Positions 49,601 through 60,408 of a stretch of DNA of 64,000 nucleotides are shown here, in pieces. The notes under the pieces were generated by a model. The model saw only the letters and a list, made by a program, of their open reading frames with translations, searched no databases and was not told where the DNA came from. The stretch's first letter is position 1. Each line of letters begins with the position of its first letter. The DNA lies in NCBI GenBank assembly GCA_942486035.1, contig CALNXK010000016.1:1961001-2025000 (forward strand). The letters are read 5' to 3'. A program made the translations under genes and the position numbers. The stretch is from Porites lobata (taxonomy: Eukaryota; Cnidaria; Anthozoa; Scleractinia; Poritidae).

Positions 49601-50023
49601 AAATCCGGCAAATGCCAACACTATGGAGACCGGGCAATATTGCGGACTTAAAATACAGTTTTTAGAGTGTTTTCATTGACTCAAGTAATAAGCAGCTTTG
49701 TAAATTAATTGGGCCATTTATATTGCAAAGAGAATAGAGAAACAATTACAATAAAAAAGAGTTCAATTACCACATGGTTGATTAGTGAACCGACATAACC
49801 GGAGTGATGACGTGCAAAAACGCTCTACTAACTTTAGTTTTTGTCACTATTATATTTGCAGGATCCTGACATTCGCTTCAAAAACAGACTGAAGCGTTTT
49901 GAATTTATCAACGATTTGTACACTAAATACAAGATAGGACAGTGCAATTCGTCAATGTCTATATCATCATCGTCATCATCATCATCATTAGATTCAAGCG
50001 CATTTCCGCCTAGTGGAGAATAG
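37664..50023 (+). CDS. Type II membrane glycosyltransferase, GT49 (LARGE/B4GAT1-like)
   Basis: Predicted Golgi sugar transferase. The 17 exons are 37664-37818, 38469-38706, 42111-42178, 42297-42351, 43202-43307, 44143-44273, 44745-44826, 44947-45010, 45556-45637, 45808-45854, 46358-46432, 46550-46640, 47299-47374, 48330-48447, 48928-49017, 49433-49514 and 49862-50023. They join in phase: 1722 nt, 573 aa. A signal anchor lies at about 25-42, after basic residues. Residues about 52-250 form a module I do not recognise. The GT49 domain starts near 255 (TLVTQLTFDR), with DDDDE at 290-294, YPINRLRNIAI at 332-342, LVDVDFVPSP with the metal-binding DxD at 354-356, FVVPAF, TNYSKW, YDERFTGYG and VHRYH (His506). 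An eight-Ser run precedes the end. Alignment of motifs with B4GAT1 (SPF-TNYSKW spacing) decided the donor at 47375 over an earlier one. Intron 2 is GC-AG. The frame is open upstream of the ATG to 37619, so an earlier start is possible. Sugar specificity is unknown. Confidence 0.85.
38143..38208. repeat. AACCTCGTCCCC palindromic element
   Basis: CAACCTCGTCCCCACGG is followed by a GGCGCCCC-containing core and a diverged inverted end (CAGGGAAAGGTTGC). It is a decayed copy of the family whose clearer members lie at 41724 and 51041. Located in intron 1 of the GT49 gene. Confidence 0.45.
38831..39056. mobile_element. TIR element carrying a GTAGTCAGT minisatellite
   Basis: Ends GACTACCGTCACGAATATAC (38831) and, inverted, GATTACCGTCACGAATATAC (ending 39056) match at 18 or more of 20 positions. 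The middle (about 38868-38975) consists of irregular copies of GTAGTCAGTGTAGT-like units. Confidence 0.65.
39905..40480. mobile_element. pogo/Tigger-like element (GTAAGCGACC family)
   Basis: The left end AGTCAACTCTCTCATAGCGA and the right end, inverted, ATCCGTCTCTCGTAAGCGAC agree. The motif GTAAGCGACCAC recurs near both ends. No transposase frame, so non-autonomous. Confidence 0.55.
41218..41620 (+). repeat. Diverged tandem repeat, unit about 170-190 bp
   Basis: The phrase CCCTCGGC/TTTCCCTCC-GGGA-TGAGGTGACTCGA recurs at about 41218, 41388 and 41578. The flanks also match between the first two (TAGGATAGGACTTCTAATTT against TAGGGTAGGATTTTTAATTT, then AGAATGGC-TTACAC). The third copy is truncated. 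Confidence 0.55.
41653..41709. mobile_element. TAGCCTGTGTAC palindromic MITE
   Basis: Inverted ends TAGCCTGTGTACCGACGC and GCGTCTGTACACAGGCTA around a short CCCTCTCCCCTCAAGGAGGG core. Same family as 31561-31631 and 45426-45515. Confidence 0.65.
41724..41775. mobile_element. AACCTCGTCCCCAGGGC palindromic MITE
   Basis: ACAACCTCGTCCCCAGGGCTT is answered by GGCCTAGAGACGAGGTTGT about 35 bp later. Other members lie at 5464, 38143, 43398 and 51041. TTCAGCTTA stands on both sides (41711 and about 41773), which suggests a duplicated target. Confidence 0.6.
43398..43692. repeat. Nested inverted repeat with short telomere-like core
   Basis: Outer ends CAACCTCTTCCCAAGGG and, inverted, GCATCCTCGTCCCAGGG belong to the AACCTCGT family. 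Inside, GATATGGGCATCCC and GGGCATCCCCATTCCCAAAA recur on both arms in inverted orientation. GGGTTAGGGTTAGGGTTAG at 43537-43555 lies near the centre. This explains the long frames open on both strands here. Confidence 0.65.
45198..45355. mobile_element. TAGCCTGCGAGCAA MITE
   Basis: Ends TAGCCTGCGAGCAAG and, inverted, TAGCCTGGGAGCAAC; GC-rich interior with CGCGCG blocks. Lies in an intron of the GT49 gene. Confidence 0.5.
45426..45515. mobile_element. TAGCCTGTGTAC palindromic MITE
   Basis: TAGCCTGTGTACAGCC and the near-inverse GGCTGTAGACAGGATA bound a CCTCTCCCCTCAG/CTGAGGGGAGGGG hairpin. Same family as the copies at 31561 and 41653. Confidence 0.6.
46236..46292 (+). repeat. (GAGT)n microsatellite
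   Basis: About fourteen TGAG/GAGT units with one GAAT interruption, in the intron just before the exon that carries the DxD motif. Confidence 0.9.
46679..46703 (+). repeat. (AC)n microsatellite
   Basis: About twelve uninterrupted AC units in an intron of the GT49 gene. Confidence 0.95.
47823..48221 (-). mobile_element. GGGGCACCCAACG MITE, copy 2
   Basis: Ends CAGGGGCACCCAACG and, inverted, CAGGGGTACCCAACG, flanked by TAGAAG on both sides (47817-47822 and 48222-48227), a 6-bp target duplication. It is the reverse complement of the copy at 14607-15002 along nearly its whole length. It lies in intron 13 of the GT49 gene. Confidence 0.75.
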
Positions 50024-50380
50024 TGCACGTACCCTGTGCGTCAAAGAGGCAGCTTGAAAAGAAGCATTACCCTACACTGATTTTTGTGAAAAACAACTTC
50101 TTAGCTCACTTAAAGCCACAAGATTGAGTTTATTGAGAGTTATACCGGAAAACTCTCTCGAAAGATTTATGAATATTTCACATCACTCAACGCATGCCTC
50201 TTCAGGGCATTATTATAATAGACAGGATGAGAAGTGCATATGTGCAAGACGCGATTTTAGAGCTCACCATTAAGATTGATATAGCAATTGAGGATAAGAG
50301 GCCTCTCTTGTTTGAAGCCCTGAACCTTGAGTCGAAATTTATATATTAGAGTAGGCGTCTAAATTTTCGTTCAGTTAAGG

Positions 50381-50644
50381 CAGGGGCGGATCCAGGATTT
50401 TTCTTAGGAGGGGGTGCACACTAAGGAATGGCGTAACTGATTGATGACGTATAAACAAATTTTAAAAGCGAATACGAAGACGAAGGCTTTTGACTAGGCA
50501 ATAACATAATGTGAACTGCGGAGAATACAAATCATGCATATCTCCGGCCATATCTTGCAGAATACCAGTTGAATTAGAAAGCTGCAGTTCATCTCGGAAG
50601 GGGGGGTGAGTACCCCCGGTACCCTCCCCCTAGATCCGTCCCTG
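50381..50644. mobile_element. CAGGGGCGGATCCAG MITE with 5-bp target duplication
   Basis: Ends CAGGGGCGGATCCAGG and, inverted, CAGGGACGGATCTAGG, flanked by TAAGG on both sides (50376-50380 and 50645-50649). Tips and duplication size fit a hAT-type (hAT5-like) non-autonomous element. Related copy at 61701-61879. Confidence 0.75.
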
Positions 50645-51040
50645 TAAGGTGGTTCCGTGTGAACGAACACCTATTTATAAACGCACGAATTTTCAACCAA
50701 TCGAAAATTCGTCCAGTGCCACGTGTGATCGTAGCCTTACTTATACACCTAAATGACGAACTTAAGAAAACAAGAGAAAAAATAATGTTGAAAATAGTGA
50801 TATTAGAGCGCTTTTCGTATGACCTTGAAATGGAATGGCGCAAAGAAAACCGAAACAACAAACGAACGGAAATAGAGCGATTTCATTGGTTTAGCGAACG
50901 GATACAAACGCGCGTGACTGCTCGTGTGAACTTTATAGCAATCAATGGATACTTCACTTTGACGTCATACTGTAACACAATTGGCCAATCGAACAATGCC
51001 TTTCCATATTAGGGTTTTTGTTTGGCGGGAAAACGAACAA

Positions 51041-51094
51041 CCTCGTCCCCAGGGCCCTAGACAGGGAAAAGAGCCGTGGGAACGAGGATGCGAA
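51041..51094. mobile_element. AACCTCGTCCCCAGGGC palindromic MITE
   Basis: CAACCTCGTCCCCAGGGCCC is followed about 35 bp later by the inverted GTGGGAACGAGG. Member of the AACCTCGT family seen at 41724 and 43398. Confidence 0.55.
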
Positions 51095-52251
51095 AACGAG
51101 GAGTCCATGTTTTGATTTTTCATCATCCTCGGGTAATAAAACAAATAACAGACACTTACAGAAACCATTTTTCACGGTCATACGAAAATTGAATCGCTCT
51201 ATCAATGTCTATTATTGCACTTTTTCAAACGATCAAACACTTTATGCCTCAGTCGGTGGCACTAGACAAAAGGCCTCGACATATTAAAGTTAGTCCTTTT
51301 AAGACGAATCTTCAGTTTTAGAGAAGATAAACTAAAGGAGTGACAAACGCGTTTTCTTGGAGGAAAACAACAATGACTTGATTTTGACCAAAGGAACTGT
51401 AGAAACATGGCGAAAAACACCCTTCGGGATTTATTATTTTGTTAGTTTCGATTTCCTATCTTAACGGACAGAGCAGGCTAACCAAGGAACGAAAACATGG
51501 GGAGGGCGGGATAGTCACAAGTTGAGAGAACAGATGTAGAAAAGATAACTTTCGATATGCTTAGTCGCAGTCGTGTTTTTGGTTTAATGGTTGAAGTAAC
51601 ATAAATCCTCTATTACGTCCCCCCCTTTTTCACAGGAAGAAAGCTATTAGCCCTTCTTCTCTTCTTGAGGCCCCTTCCCCCCATATTCTTAATTGATAGA
51701 CTGTGTAACCGAAGTCACGCGTATTAGTGTCCAACCGCTTTATTTTATAAATCACACTCCTACGGTACTGTACAACCAAAAATACAAAGAATACGAAATT
51801 ACGAAAAATGTAGAAATCAGTACAAAATAACAAATACATCAAAGAAAACGGAAAAGCGTACAAATGGCGTATGACTAAAATTTACCTTAACGGTTTCTTG
51901 ACTTAACGTTAAACGGAATGAGCTGTTCTTGACCGATAAAAACTGTAAAAACACTGACCGTCAAGACTAAGTTTATACCAAAAAACTTGACAGATTACGT
52001 AACATTACGCAACGATGGTGACACCAAAAAGAAAGTAAACAATATAACAAAAGAAAACTATAAACAATTACAACTAATTGCAAGTAGACGCGAACAAAAA
52101 AAACAAAGAAAACCCTAAGTTCTAGAAGTTTCGCTTTAACAGACTGTATCTCTTCATATGGACTAATCTAGTATGGTTTATTCACATGTAGGAAGTCTGG
52201 ATTTGTTTTGATCCTTGGCTGCACTGACGAAATCCAACTTCTGATGTGGCT
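51095..52251. other. Intergenic, no gene seen
   Basis: Only short frames without domains or splice context. Confidence 0.4.
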
Positions 52252-52640
52252 TGGCCTGTGGGGGTATTCCCGGGGATTTTTGGTAGCTCCGAATCCTGAC
52301 GTTATTTCAGACTGAAGAATGTTATTTTCCATACCCCTTTTCAGACCTGGTATATGTAGAAATTAAGTCATCATTTTCAAACTAAAGCTCAGACAAAAAG
52401 ATTTCTTAAAATCCATTTCGAATTTGCATATTACTCTTTCTTTCTGATTCATTTGGAATTGAAAGGATAAATATGTTCATACACTTCCGTAGTTTCTTCG
52501 AAAACCATACCCCATTTCATTCCAAAATGAGTAAAATTTATACCCGTTTTCAGATCGATGCGGCAGCAAAAACATACCCTTTGGGGCGGCACATTCCTAT
52601 ATTGCTTATATAAGGGAGTATCCCCTCGGGAGGCCTGGCT
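52252..52640. mobile_element. TIR element, G-rich ends
   Basis: Left end GGCCTGTGGGGGTATTCCC; inverted right end GGCCTCCCGAGGGGATACTCCC. The AT-rich interior has no transposase. Similar in style to 7331-7852. Confidence 0.45.
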
Positions 52641-53530
52641 TTTCCACTTTGCGTTCTGGTTAATTCTATGAAACAATCATCTAAAAAAATAAGTTCTCCT
52701 TTCTATTAACCCTGCCCAACCTCTGAAACGTGCTTGAAATGAATAAGCCCCCGGAGTGTTAAATAGAGGATTTGTGGTTAGCTATAACGAATTATAATAC
52801 CAACGTTTTTTAATTCATGTGAGTCTTGGTACCATACGTACCTAGGTGAAGCCTTAGGCAAGTGTTAACGTCCACCGGATACGAGATCCGGGTCTTGTGG
52901 GTTGTCTAACTTGCTTGTTATCTTGTTTCTCAGTTCCACGCTCCAAACAGCCGAACAGAGGCAAACATTTCTAATAGGAAAAATAAAACAACAAGAAAGT
53001 CTTGTTGGGCCGAGGTGTGAAACACTGAGTAACAAAGTTTATTTTGAAATATGGAAAAGTGTACGTGATCATTATTAAGTATCTAGCCTTTTTTGATAAT
53101 ATGCATGATTATGCATTGTACTTAACTAAATGTCTTCTCACTGGCTAAGCGCCTACCGTTAAATTTAGATATCAGCACACCCAAAATATAATTCACTAAT
53201 ATATTAGTAGATAAGAAGGTTGCAACGACAAGGCGTGAGCCTGCGTGAGGAGGAAATAAGACTGCGAGCGGTCGTCAATCTTTCCTCAGAGCCACGCACG
53301 GCGAGCGAAAAAGTCAAATTATGCTTTCTACCAGAACTGTCTCGACCTACTGTGACTCAGAAATAGAGAAATGAGAGAAATAAGAGACTGCTTGCAATCT
53401 AGGATCGACTAGGAGGCTATTAATTCTGCACCAAAAAGGATTTCCTTGCTAAATGTTTTTCACTTCAACCTTTATCGACGGTTGAGTATTCTTCAGGATA
53501 TTTATTTTTTTATATCGTGTGTGTAAATGC

Positions 53531-53590
53531 ATACCCTGCGAGCAGAGTCTCCTTCTAGGAAGAGCGAAGGAGACTCTGTTCGCAGGGTAT
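53531..53590. mobile_element. Palindromic MITE (ATACCCTGCGAGCAGAG)
   Basis: ATACCCTGCGAGCAGAGTCT and GAAGGAGACTCTGTTCGCAG/GGTAT are inverted copies with one mismatch over about 25 bp and a 10-bp loop. Confidence 0.7.
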
Positions 53591-55142
53591 TGAATGCACG
53601 AAAATCAAGGAAACCTGTAACCTGAGATCATGCGTAATTTTTTTTTTTTGCTTCTTTGGCTCGAGAAGGAAAAAAAAGGCAGATTACAGAGATAAAGGGA
53701 GAGGGCATGATCGCAGGCTAGGAAACCTGATGAATGTGGTACGTCATTTCAATCGTCGCCGAAAATAAACCGCATGTTCATCAGAAGACTCATTTGTAAT
53801 ACTATCACGATGAGCCGCAAGCAGTAAAATTTCTGTCCCGTAATTTAATCAGTTAAATCATCAAAGTTGACAGGTCTTCCTGATGATCAAAGCGACCGTT
53901 CGGTTTACCATTTACACCTTCAGTGCGAAGACTGTCACGGGAACATTAACACCTTCAGGATAATTGCTTACCATAACAGTGGTAGGTCGCGCGCGTCTGG
54001 CCGGTTTCGAAGAACGTGATCGTGACTGTTGTTTTTATTCAGTGACTGTGCGCGTTGATATGCCAACTTTTAAAACAGACTGCAACATTAAATTTTTGTT
54101 ATAAAAGCAAAGAAGCTGCTGAGTAGAAACTAAACCGTCCCAGACTTATTCCGTTTCATTCGTGTACTTTCATTTTGATGGGGTCTGTATGATGAATTTA
54201 CTTCTGCCTTCTAATCAGGCACGTAAACAACATAGAGATAAAACATTTCATTTTGCTTTTGTGGAGTTAAAATTAATCTTAAAAAAGTTAAATTAGTGGA
54301 CCACTTTCTCCGCGTACTTGTAAAAATAGGCATTTAATGTGTCGCGCTACAGTGCGAAAATCTTCTTGTCGTGGATTAGATTTCAGTATACATATTCTTC
54401 ATTTCGCGCCAGAATAAATTAATTTGCGCGCAAAGGGCTTCTAAAAAAAGATCACAGGGTTTGTCCCACGTCGAGTCCTCCTTCTGGAGAACTTGGAGAT
54501 ACGCCGGCATGGTATCTGGAATACATTGCCGAGGCGAAGATCTGGCATTTTTTCCTCCTCGTCTTTTTTTCTCCGCGACGTTTGTTTATATTTGTAGTGA
54601 GAATGCCGCGCATATCGGTGGATTTTACTTCAGTCAAGCGGCTTCAGTTCCTGCGGCTTGCTACTCATCATAAAGAAGAGTGCCGGAATCGCTTTTTTCG
54701 CCTTTAACGGATTTGTTGTCGAATGCAAGGTAAAAGAACGGACTACTGTAAGGTAAGAATTGAAGTTTAAATTTGTTTCTCGGCGAAAAATAGTGCATAC
54801 AACTCGTGAAACCCGTGAGTATTACCTCTGTTTAATATACCGGATGTCATGCGATGACCCCTCGCTTTTACGATGGATAGGATGGATACAAACAATAATT
54901 TCTTTCGCAACGTTTAGTATCATTTACTTAATATGGAGATCATCTGAGGACGATTTTTCGTTATATATGCTTCATTTCTTGGCTTCTTCCGGCTACGTGC
55001 GAAGAATTAGATGACAATGTTTGTGTGCTATAATTATACCGATAATTTCTTGCACCTTGAAACTCATGAAAGCCAAACTTGTTTAACCCTAGCAAAAAAC
55101 TCTTTTAATGGAGAAACTCAACCTGATAGTTGCACTAAAAGC
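53591..55142. other. Unassigned region between repeats
   Basis: Frames at 54461-54673 and 54760-55014 are open but have no family match that I recognise. A GTAAGA donor-like site at 54752 suggests a possible leader exon, without further support. Confidence 0.3.
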
Positions 55143-55820
55143 TGATAATTGTTACTGCATTTGAATGCTCTCTGTAACCTCGTGGGTAGAACATACCTGA
55201 TGGTTACATTTAAAATAATAATCACTGCATTTGCTCTCTGTAACCTCGTGGGTAGAACATACCTGAAGGTTACGTTAATAATAATCATTGCACTTTCTCT
55301 TTGTAACCTCGTGGGTAGAACATACCTGATGGTTACATTAATAATATCACTGCATTTGCTCTCCGTAACCTCGTGGGTAGAATATACCTGACGGTTACAT
55401 TTAATAATAATCACTGCATTTGCTCTCTGTAACCTCGTGGGTAGAACATACCTGAAGATTACGTTAATAATAATCATTGCATTTTCTCTTTGTAACCTCG
55501 TGGGTAGAATATACCTGACGGTTACATTAATAATCATCACTGCATTTGCTCTCTGTAACCTCGTGGGTAGAACATACCTGAAGATTACGTTAATAATAAT
55601 CATTGCCTTTTCTCTTTGTAACCTCGTGGGTAGAACATACCTGATGGTTACATTAAAAATAATCACTGCATTTGCTGTCCGTAACCTCGTGGGTAGAGTA
55701 TACCTGATGGTTACATTAATAATAATCACTGCATTTGCTCTCTGTAACCTCGTGGGTAGAACATACCTGAAGGTTACGTTAATAATAATCATTGCATTTT
55801 CTCTTTGTAACCTGGTGGGG
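55143..55820. repeat. 63-bp tandem array with higher-order order
   Basis: Ten full units of 62-66 bp run from 55175, each starting TAACCTCGTGGGTAGA, with partial units at both ends. Two main types alternate (CACTGCATTTGCTCTCTG and CATTGCATTTTCTCTTTG endings), plus a TCCG-ending variant in units 3 and 8. The order A-B-C-A-B occurs twice. Because most units are a multiple of three, long frames stay open on both strands. These are not taken as genes. Confidence 0.9.
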
Positions 55821-57489
55821 AAAAAAATTAATGCCTCTCTCCTGGAAATTTTGCCCTGTCCTTTGAGCATAGTGATCTTTGGGTAGCGAATTCACGATCA
55901 CGAAAACAGGTAAAACGCTTTTTTTAAAAACAGCATTTATATTATTTGGCTTTTTGAGGGAGGTTAAACATTAATGGAATAGAATATAAAAAAAGCTGAT
56001 AAAGCGGAAAAAGTTATCTTTACAAAATGCGCTTTGACAATGTCAAGGAGTGAAATAAGCTGAAGTTTTGTAGTTAGCCCGAAGAAAACCGGTTCCTGCA
56101 TGAAAAGCAGTTCTGATTCCCTTCTCTTAACTAGAAGAGATGCATATCCCTGTGAACCAGTTTTTTAACTAGGAGCGATTCCCACTCACTTAAGATACTT
56201 TATTGACACGAGTTCCTATTTCAATGTATGTCTAATTCAAGCTTAGCCGCGTGATAGCTCTTCATTAGCGAAAAGGTCCAAGTGATATTTTGATTGACGT
56301 GTTGTTTTGGATCCTGAGGTTTTTTAACACCTTTTCTCCAGCTGAACTGGCGAAGATATTTTAGGAATTTGCCCTTCAATTCCAAATTCTTTGATGTGCC
56401 GCCAGATGCCGTGCAAAAATATCACCTCTTGCGGCTCCTCGTGAAAGTTTACATCACCCGACCAGTTAGTCTCACCATCGAAGTTTTGCTCATTAAGATT
56501 GTTCTTTTTTTCGACCACTGAAGAAATCACTTGTTTCAAAGTTATCAACGCTTTCAAGCGATAGAATTCGTGGACCGACCAGTTCCGGAAAAGCTCGAGA
56601 TCTTTCGCCCCTTTCTTTGTATGCATGGGTTTCGTCACGCCTCGATTCTATCCACAGTTTTCACGGTGTTCGCTAAGAACGCCTGGGACCATAACTTCCC
56701 TTTTTGGCACGGACACAGGAAAAAAAAAGCGAAACGGCTGCATTTTAAGAGTCTCGCTGCTAAAGCAAGCGAGAGTAACAAGAAGACAACTCGACGGACG
56801 ACATCTGCTATTTGGAGAATATTTGCAGCTGAACAAATCTTTATCTCCTAAACTTGCCGATAAACAGGCAATTGAAGACGAACTAGGAATTATTTTGAAT
56901 AAATAATGAAACAATTATTGAATTCGGCTTTGGTATCATCAGACGATACTCAGCCTCATTCAATAATTGCTAAATATCGTTTCCTGAATAAAAACAAACA
57001 AACAAACCAAACAAATGTCAACATTTCCCTACACGAGAATAGTAGTTAGTTTTTAAATTAGTTTGCATGGGTGAAACGCGTATTTGACCAATCATTCAAC
57101 GAAAACTCACCTCCTCTCGGTCTTGACTGCTGTTGGAGAAAAGCCGAAAAAAATGGAAGAGGAAAAAACTTGATCAACCTTATCATGAGAAGACACTAGT
57201 GACAAATATTAAAATGTGCTTGATTTTCGCGGACAGGTTTTTACATCCGGCCCTTCGGCAAGAACAGCACCAGATGACTAGAAATTCCAGTTTTTCTTGC
57301 CACTCGAATTCTACACTAAAATTCAAGCATAAACTAAAAGAAAACGATACGGCTCGTTCCACGAAAAAACAAACAAACAAGCAAGACCACATGCTGCTGG
57401 GGGCCGCCGGGCGGCAGTCCAAAAACGCGGGAAAACCGAGCACAAGCAGCCAATCATAGCGTGATAATTTTTTAAAACTGAAATCCAAG
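55821..57489. other. Unassigned region
   Basis: Frames on both strands overlap at 56324-56914 and 57133-57488. None has a motif I recognise or splice partners. The last bases (57430-57489) may be the promoter and leader of the candidate exon at 57490. Confidence 0.3.
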
Positions 57490-57513
57490 ATGGCGCCGAA
57501 GGGTGATCATGAG
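57490..57513 (+). CDS. Possible short first coding exon of an unidentified gene
   Basis: CCAAGATGGCGCCGAAG matches the YY1-type AAGATGGCGGC context often seen at animal housekeeping start sites. The frame codes MAPKGDHE and meets a donor-like GTTAGT. A possible next exon at 58340 (after TTCTTTCCAG) does not keep phase, so the gene cannot be continued. It could equally be a chance match. Confidence 0.25.
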
Positions 57514-58616
57514 GTTAGTGAATTTTCTTTTAAGTGTCTTGTATCTCAAACGCTTACATGAAAGCTGACGCCCGTGGTCGATAGATGACTTCAAATAGCG
57601 CATCTTATTGTTTGGTTTGGTTATACACACGGGCGAATGTCGTGTAAATCGATAAAGCCGGTCTGCTTGTTTCCTCGACACAGGCCATAACAACACTTAC
57701 CAAATGTTTATTTTTCTTTGTTTCTCTGGAATTTCTTCATTAATAGCAGATTATACGTCTTTATCTATTATTTAGTAGGTTCCATGTTTCGTAGACTGCA
57801 TGTGGCATGATATTATATATTCATGAATGTCACTTCTTTAATGACTGCAGCCAACTACCGGACCACTTATTTCTATCTTGTTGATTAACAAAAGAACCAG
57901 TGGTGTTAATGCCTCGTTCTTTAAAGCGTTTCGACATGTGACCGGGTATCCTGAAGTTGTTCTATATTATTAATGCCCAACTTATATAATCTTACTCTTC
58001 ATAACGAAACTTTTCAAGTCATTTCTGTACCAGTCAATCCCAAAACTGCCCATGTCCCCCCCCCTCCCTGGCAGACCCCCGCCCATGGGGCTTTTTTGAA
58101 AAATTTTGGTCAGATTCTCCAGTATGTTGGCAGCTGAGACGGTCAAATGTCGCACTGGCTAGCGCTTCAGAAAGCGTCAAATCCCCCACCCACCAGTGAG
58201 TATTCAAAAATGTTCCCATGCATCAATCCATTTTATTCAAATGTAAATATCCTACAAAACACGACCGGAATATCTTAAGTCTTGAAAAACTGTCTTTCAG
58301 AGAGGTTTACTCATAATTCAATGAAATTGTTCTTTCCAGAAAACCCACATTTAACGGCTTTTTCAAAAGCTCTCAAATGCTACAACAGAACAGTGAAGGT
58401 AGAAGCAATAAGCCATGAACATGGTGCACATGCTGAATGAATGAATTACCCAATCCTTTTGCTTGTGACGCTGACCAGCGTTTCGACATAAAAGTCGAAT
58501 GCCCGATCAGCCAGGCCTCATTTGGTCAAATTCCCCACTGTATGAAGCAAAATTGACTGGTTAGGATTAGGGTCAGTCAATATTGTGCTGTTTCTCGATT
58601 ATTTCACAAACAACTA

Positions 58617-58790
58617 CAGTGGAACCCTGATAACTCGAACTCGGATAACTTGAATTCCCTGCTAACTCGAACTAAGTCCAATTTTCCCTTGGATTTCACC
58701 CCACTTTTTAGTCATCTTTACCTGGTTAACTTCAACTGGGATATCTTGAATTTCCTGCTAACTCGACCTAAATTTAATTTTCCTTGATCA
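58617..58790 (+). mobile_element. pogo/Tigger-like fragment
   Basis: TA followed by CAGTGGAACCCTGATAACTC is a typical tip. CTAACTCGAACT and GGATAACTTGAATT phrases repeat inside. No right end was found. Confidence 0.5.
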
Positions 58791-59091
58791 AAAATTCACT
58801 GAAATTTACCCCAATAACTAAAATTCTGGTTCTTGTAACTCCACACGGATGCCATCCTATTAGCTCTTCTTTTTGTATAAATCAGTAAAAACACGAAAAC
58901 GAACACTGACCAGCACTACATAAATGTGATTTTAATTGGTAGAATGAACAGATGATGTCTAATCATAAAAAAGCCTAATCATGTTGGCCATTTCGGAAAA
59001 AAATAAGTTAAATTTGCACTGCACTATACACTGCAAACTTTAAGAGACCTTTGTAAATTCATAAACTATGGTGCTAGTGGTGGGCTTCACA

Positions 59092-59588
59092 CAGTGGAGC
59101 CTCTATCCAGAGCACATCTTCAGGACTGAGGCAAGTGTCCCCTGAATAGAGGCAAAGAAAATAATATATATATACCAGTATTAGAAACTGCAGCAGTTGT
59201 TATTTCAAGCAGCTAGATGATACATGAAAAATCATAATTAAATTATCTCTGTAATATTGTGTGTTGAATTTCCACAAATGCAGTGCATTGATTTAAGTGA
59301 GATTGTTCATGTTGGGACAGCTGTCATCATTGTAATTAGTGTAAATTTAAACTCATCTACCCTCTTCATGGTCAGTCGTGGTTTGAGAGCTAAGGTTCCC
59401 TCTGAATGGAAGTTAATCTCAGGCTTTGGGACCCAGAAAAAGTGTCCCTTTCCCCTGAATAGAGGTAATCCCTTCAATAGAAGTAACAGATACAAACATG
59501 TTGTGAAAATTTTTCCAGGACCAAATTTTGCATCCCCTGAATAGAGTTGTCCCTTGAATGGAGGTGTCCCAAAGGAGAGGTTCCATTG
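59092..59588. mobile_element. pogo/Tigger-like MITE, about 500 bp
   Basis: Left end CAGTGGAGCCTCTATCC; inverted right end CAATGGAACCTCTCC, followed by TA. The motif CCCTGAATAGAGG recurs near both ends. No transposase frame. Confidence 0.6.
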
Positions 59589-60232
59589 TATATGACACAG
59601 TAGCGTAATACTGACCTGAGTTACCACCTGTAAAAAAACTATTATTAAAAAAGCATTACTGGTAACTTTATGAATTAATTTTTTTATTATTCCTTTTTCA
59701 TTAGGTTAACCAAGGCTTGCATCCAGAATAAATGTTTACGTAAATGACAGCTAGAGCTGAGCAGAGTTGCAGAGCTTAATGTAAAAACAGAAGAATGAGG
59801 GAGTTTGGTTGCCTACGTTGTCTGAAGAGCAGGTACTTCTTTATGTCTGTCATACACAATCAGTGAGCTTATTACAAATGGGGAATAGTGTATATATGTA
59901 TTATATTTTAAGGTATTAAGGTTTGTATCATAGAACCCTGATGTCGCAGCACAAAGAGAGACTACATTTGTAGCACATTTATTATTTTTGTGCTGGGGTC
60001 CTGTTAAAAAGTCTCTCTTTTGAATGCAGTTTTTTTTATATAGTTCCTTTTGGAAAAGAATGGTGGCCTTATTCTGCACAATACAAAAGTGCCTGCACCA
60101 GGAATGGGTGGATTGTCTAGACTAGGGGGACATGGAAACCAAGATTGACATGCAATGCTATATGGTATAATTATATTTTCCTCAAATGAGAACAAAGAGA
60201 GAGTTGCCAATGAAAAAAAAAAAACATCCAAG

Positions 60233-60408
60233 CAGGGTTTTCACTAAGATTTCAAGTTGCCGGGTAAATACGACAAGTAGGCGGGGAATCAACAGCTAGG
60301 GGTTTTTTGTGGTTCTATTTTTCTTCTATTTTCCTTTGAAAGTAGCCGGTGGCAACGTTCATAGTAGACAGGGGAAATCCCGGCCCCTGCCTCTTAATGA
60401 CAGCCCTG
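60233..60408 (-). mobile_element. CAGGGCTGTCA MITE, copy 2
   Basis: Ends CAGGGTTTTCACTAAG and, inverted, CAGGGCTGTCATTAAG, flanked by the 7-bp duplication ATCCAAG (60226-60232 and 60409-60415). It is the inverted relative of 28629-28814. Confidence 0.7.

Noticed and set aside
55118..55870. 250-codon minus-strand open frame as a protein gene
   Set aside because: It lies exactly on the 63-bp tandem array. Unit length divisible by three keeps frames open on both strands, and no splice, start or domain evidence supports translation.
56324..56914. Overlapping frames on both strands, one ending in a plausible-looking C-terminus on the minus strand
   Set aside because: No family recognised, a stop just upstream of the minus-strand start, and no acceptor that extends it.
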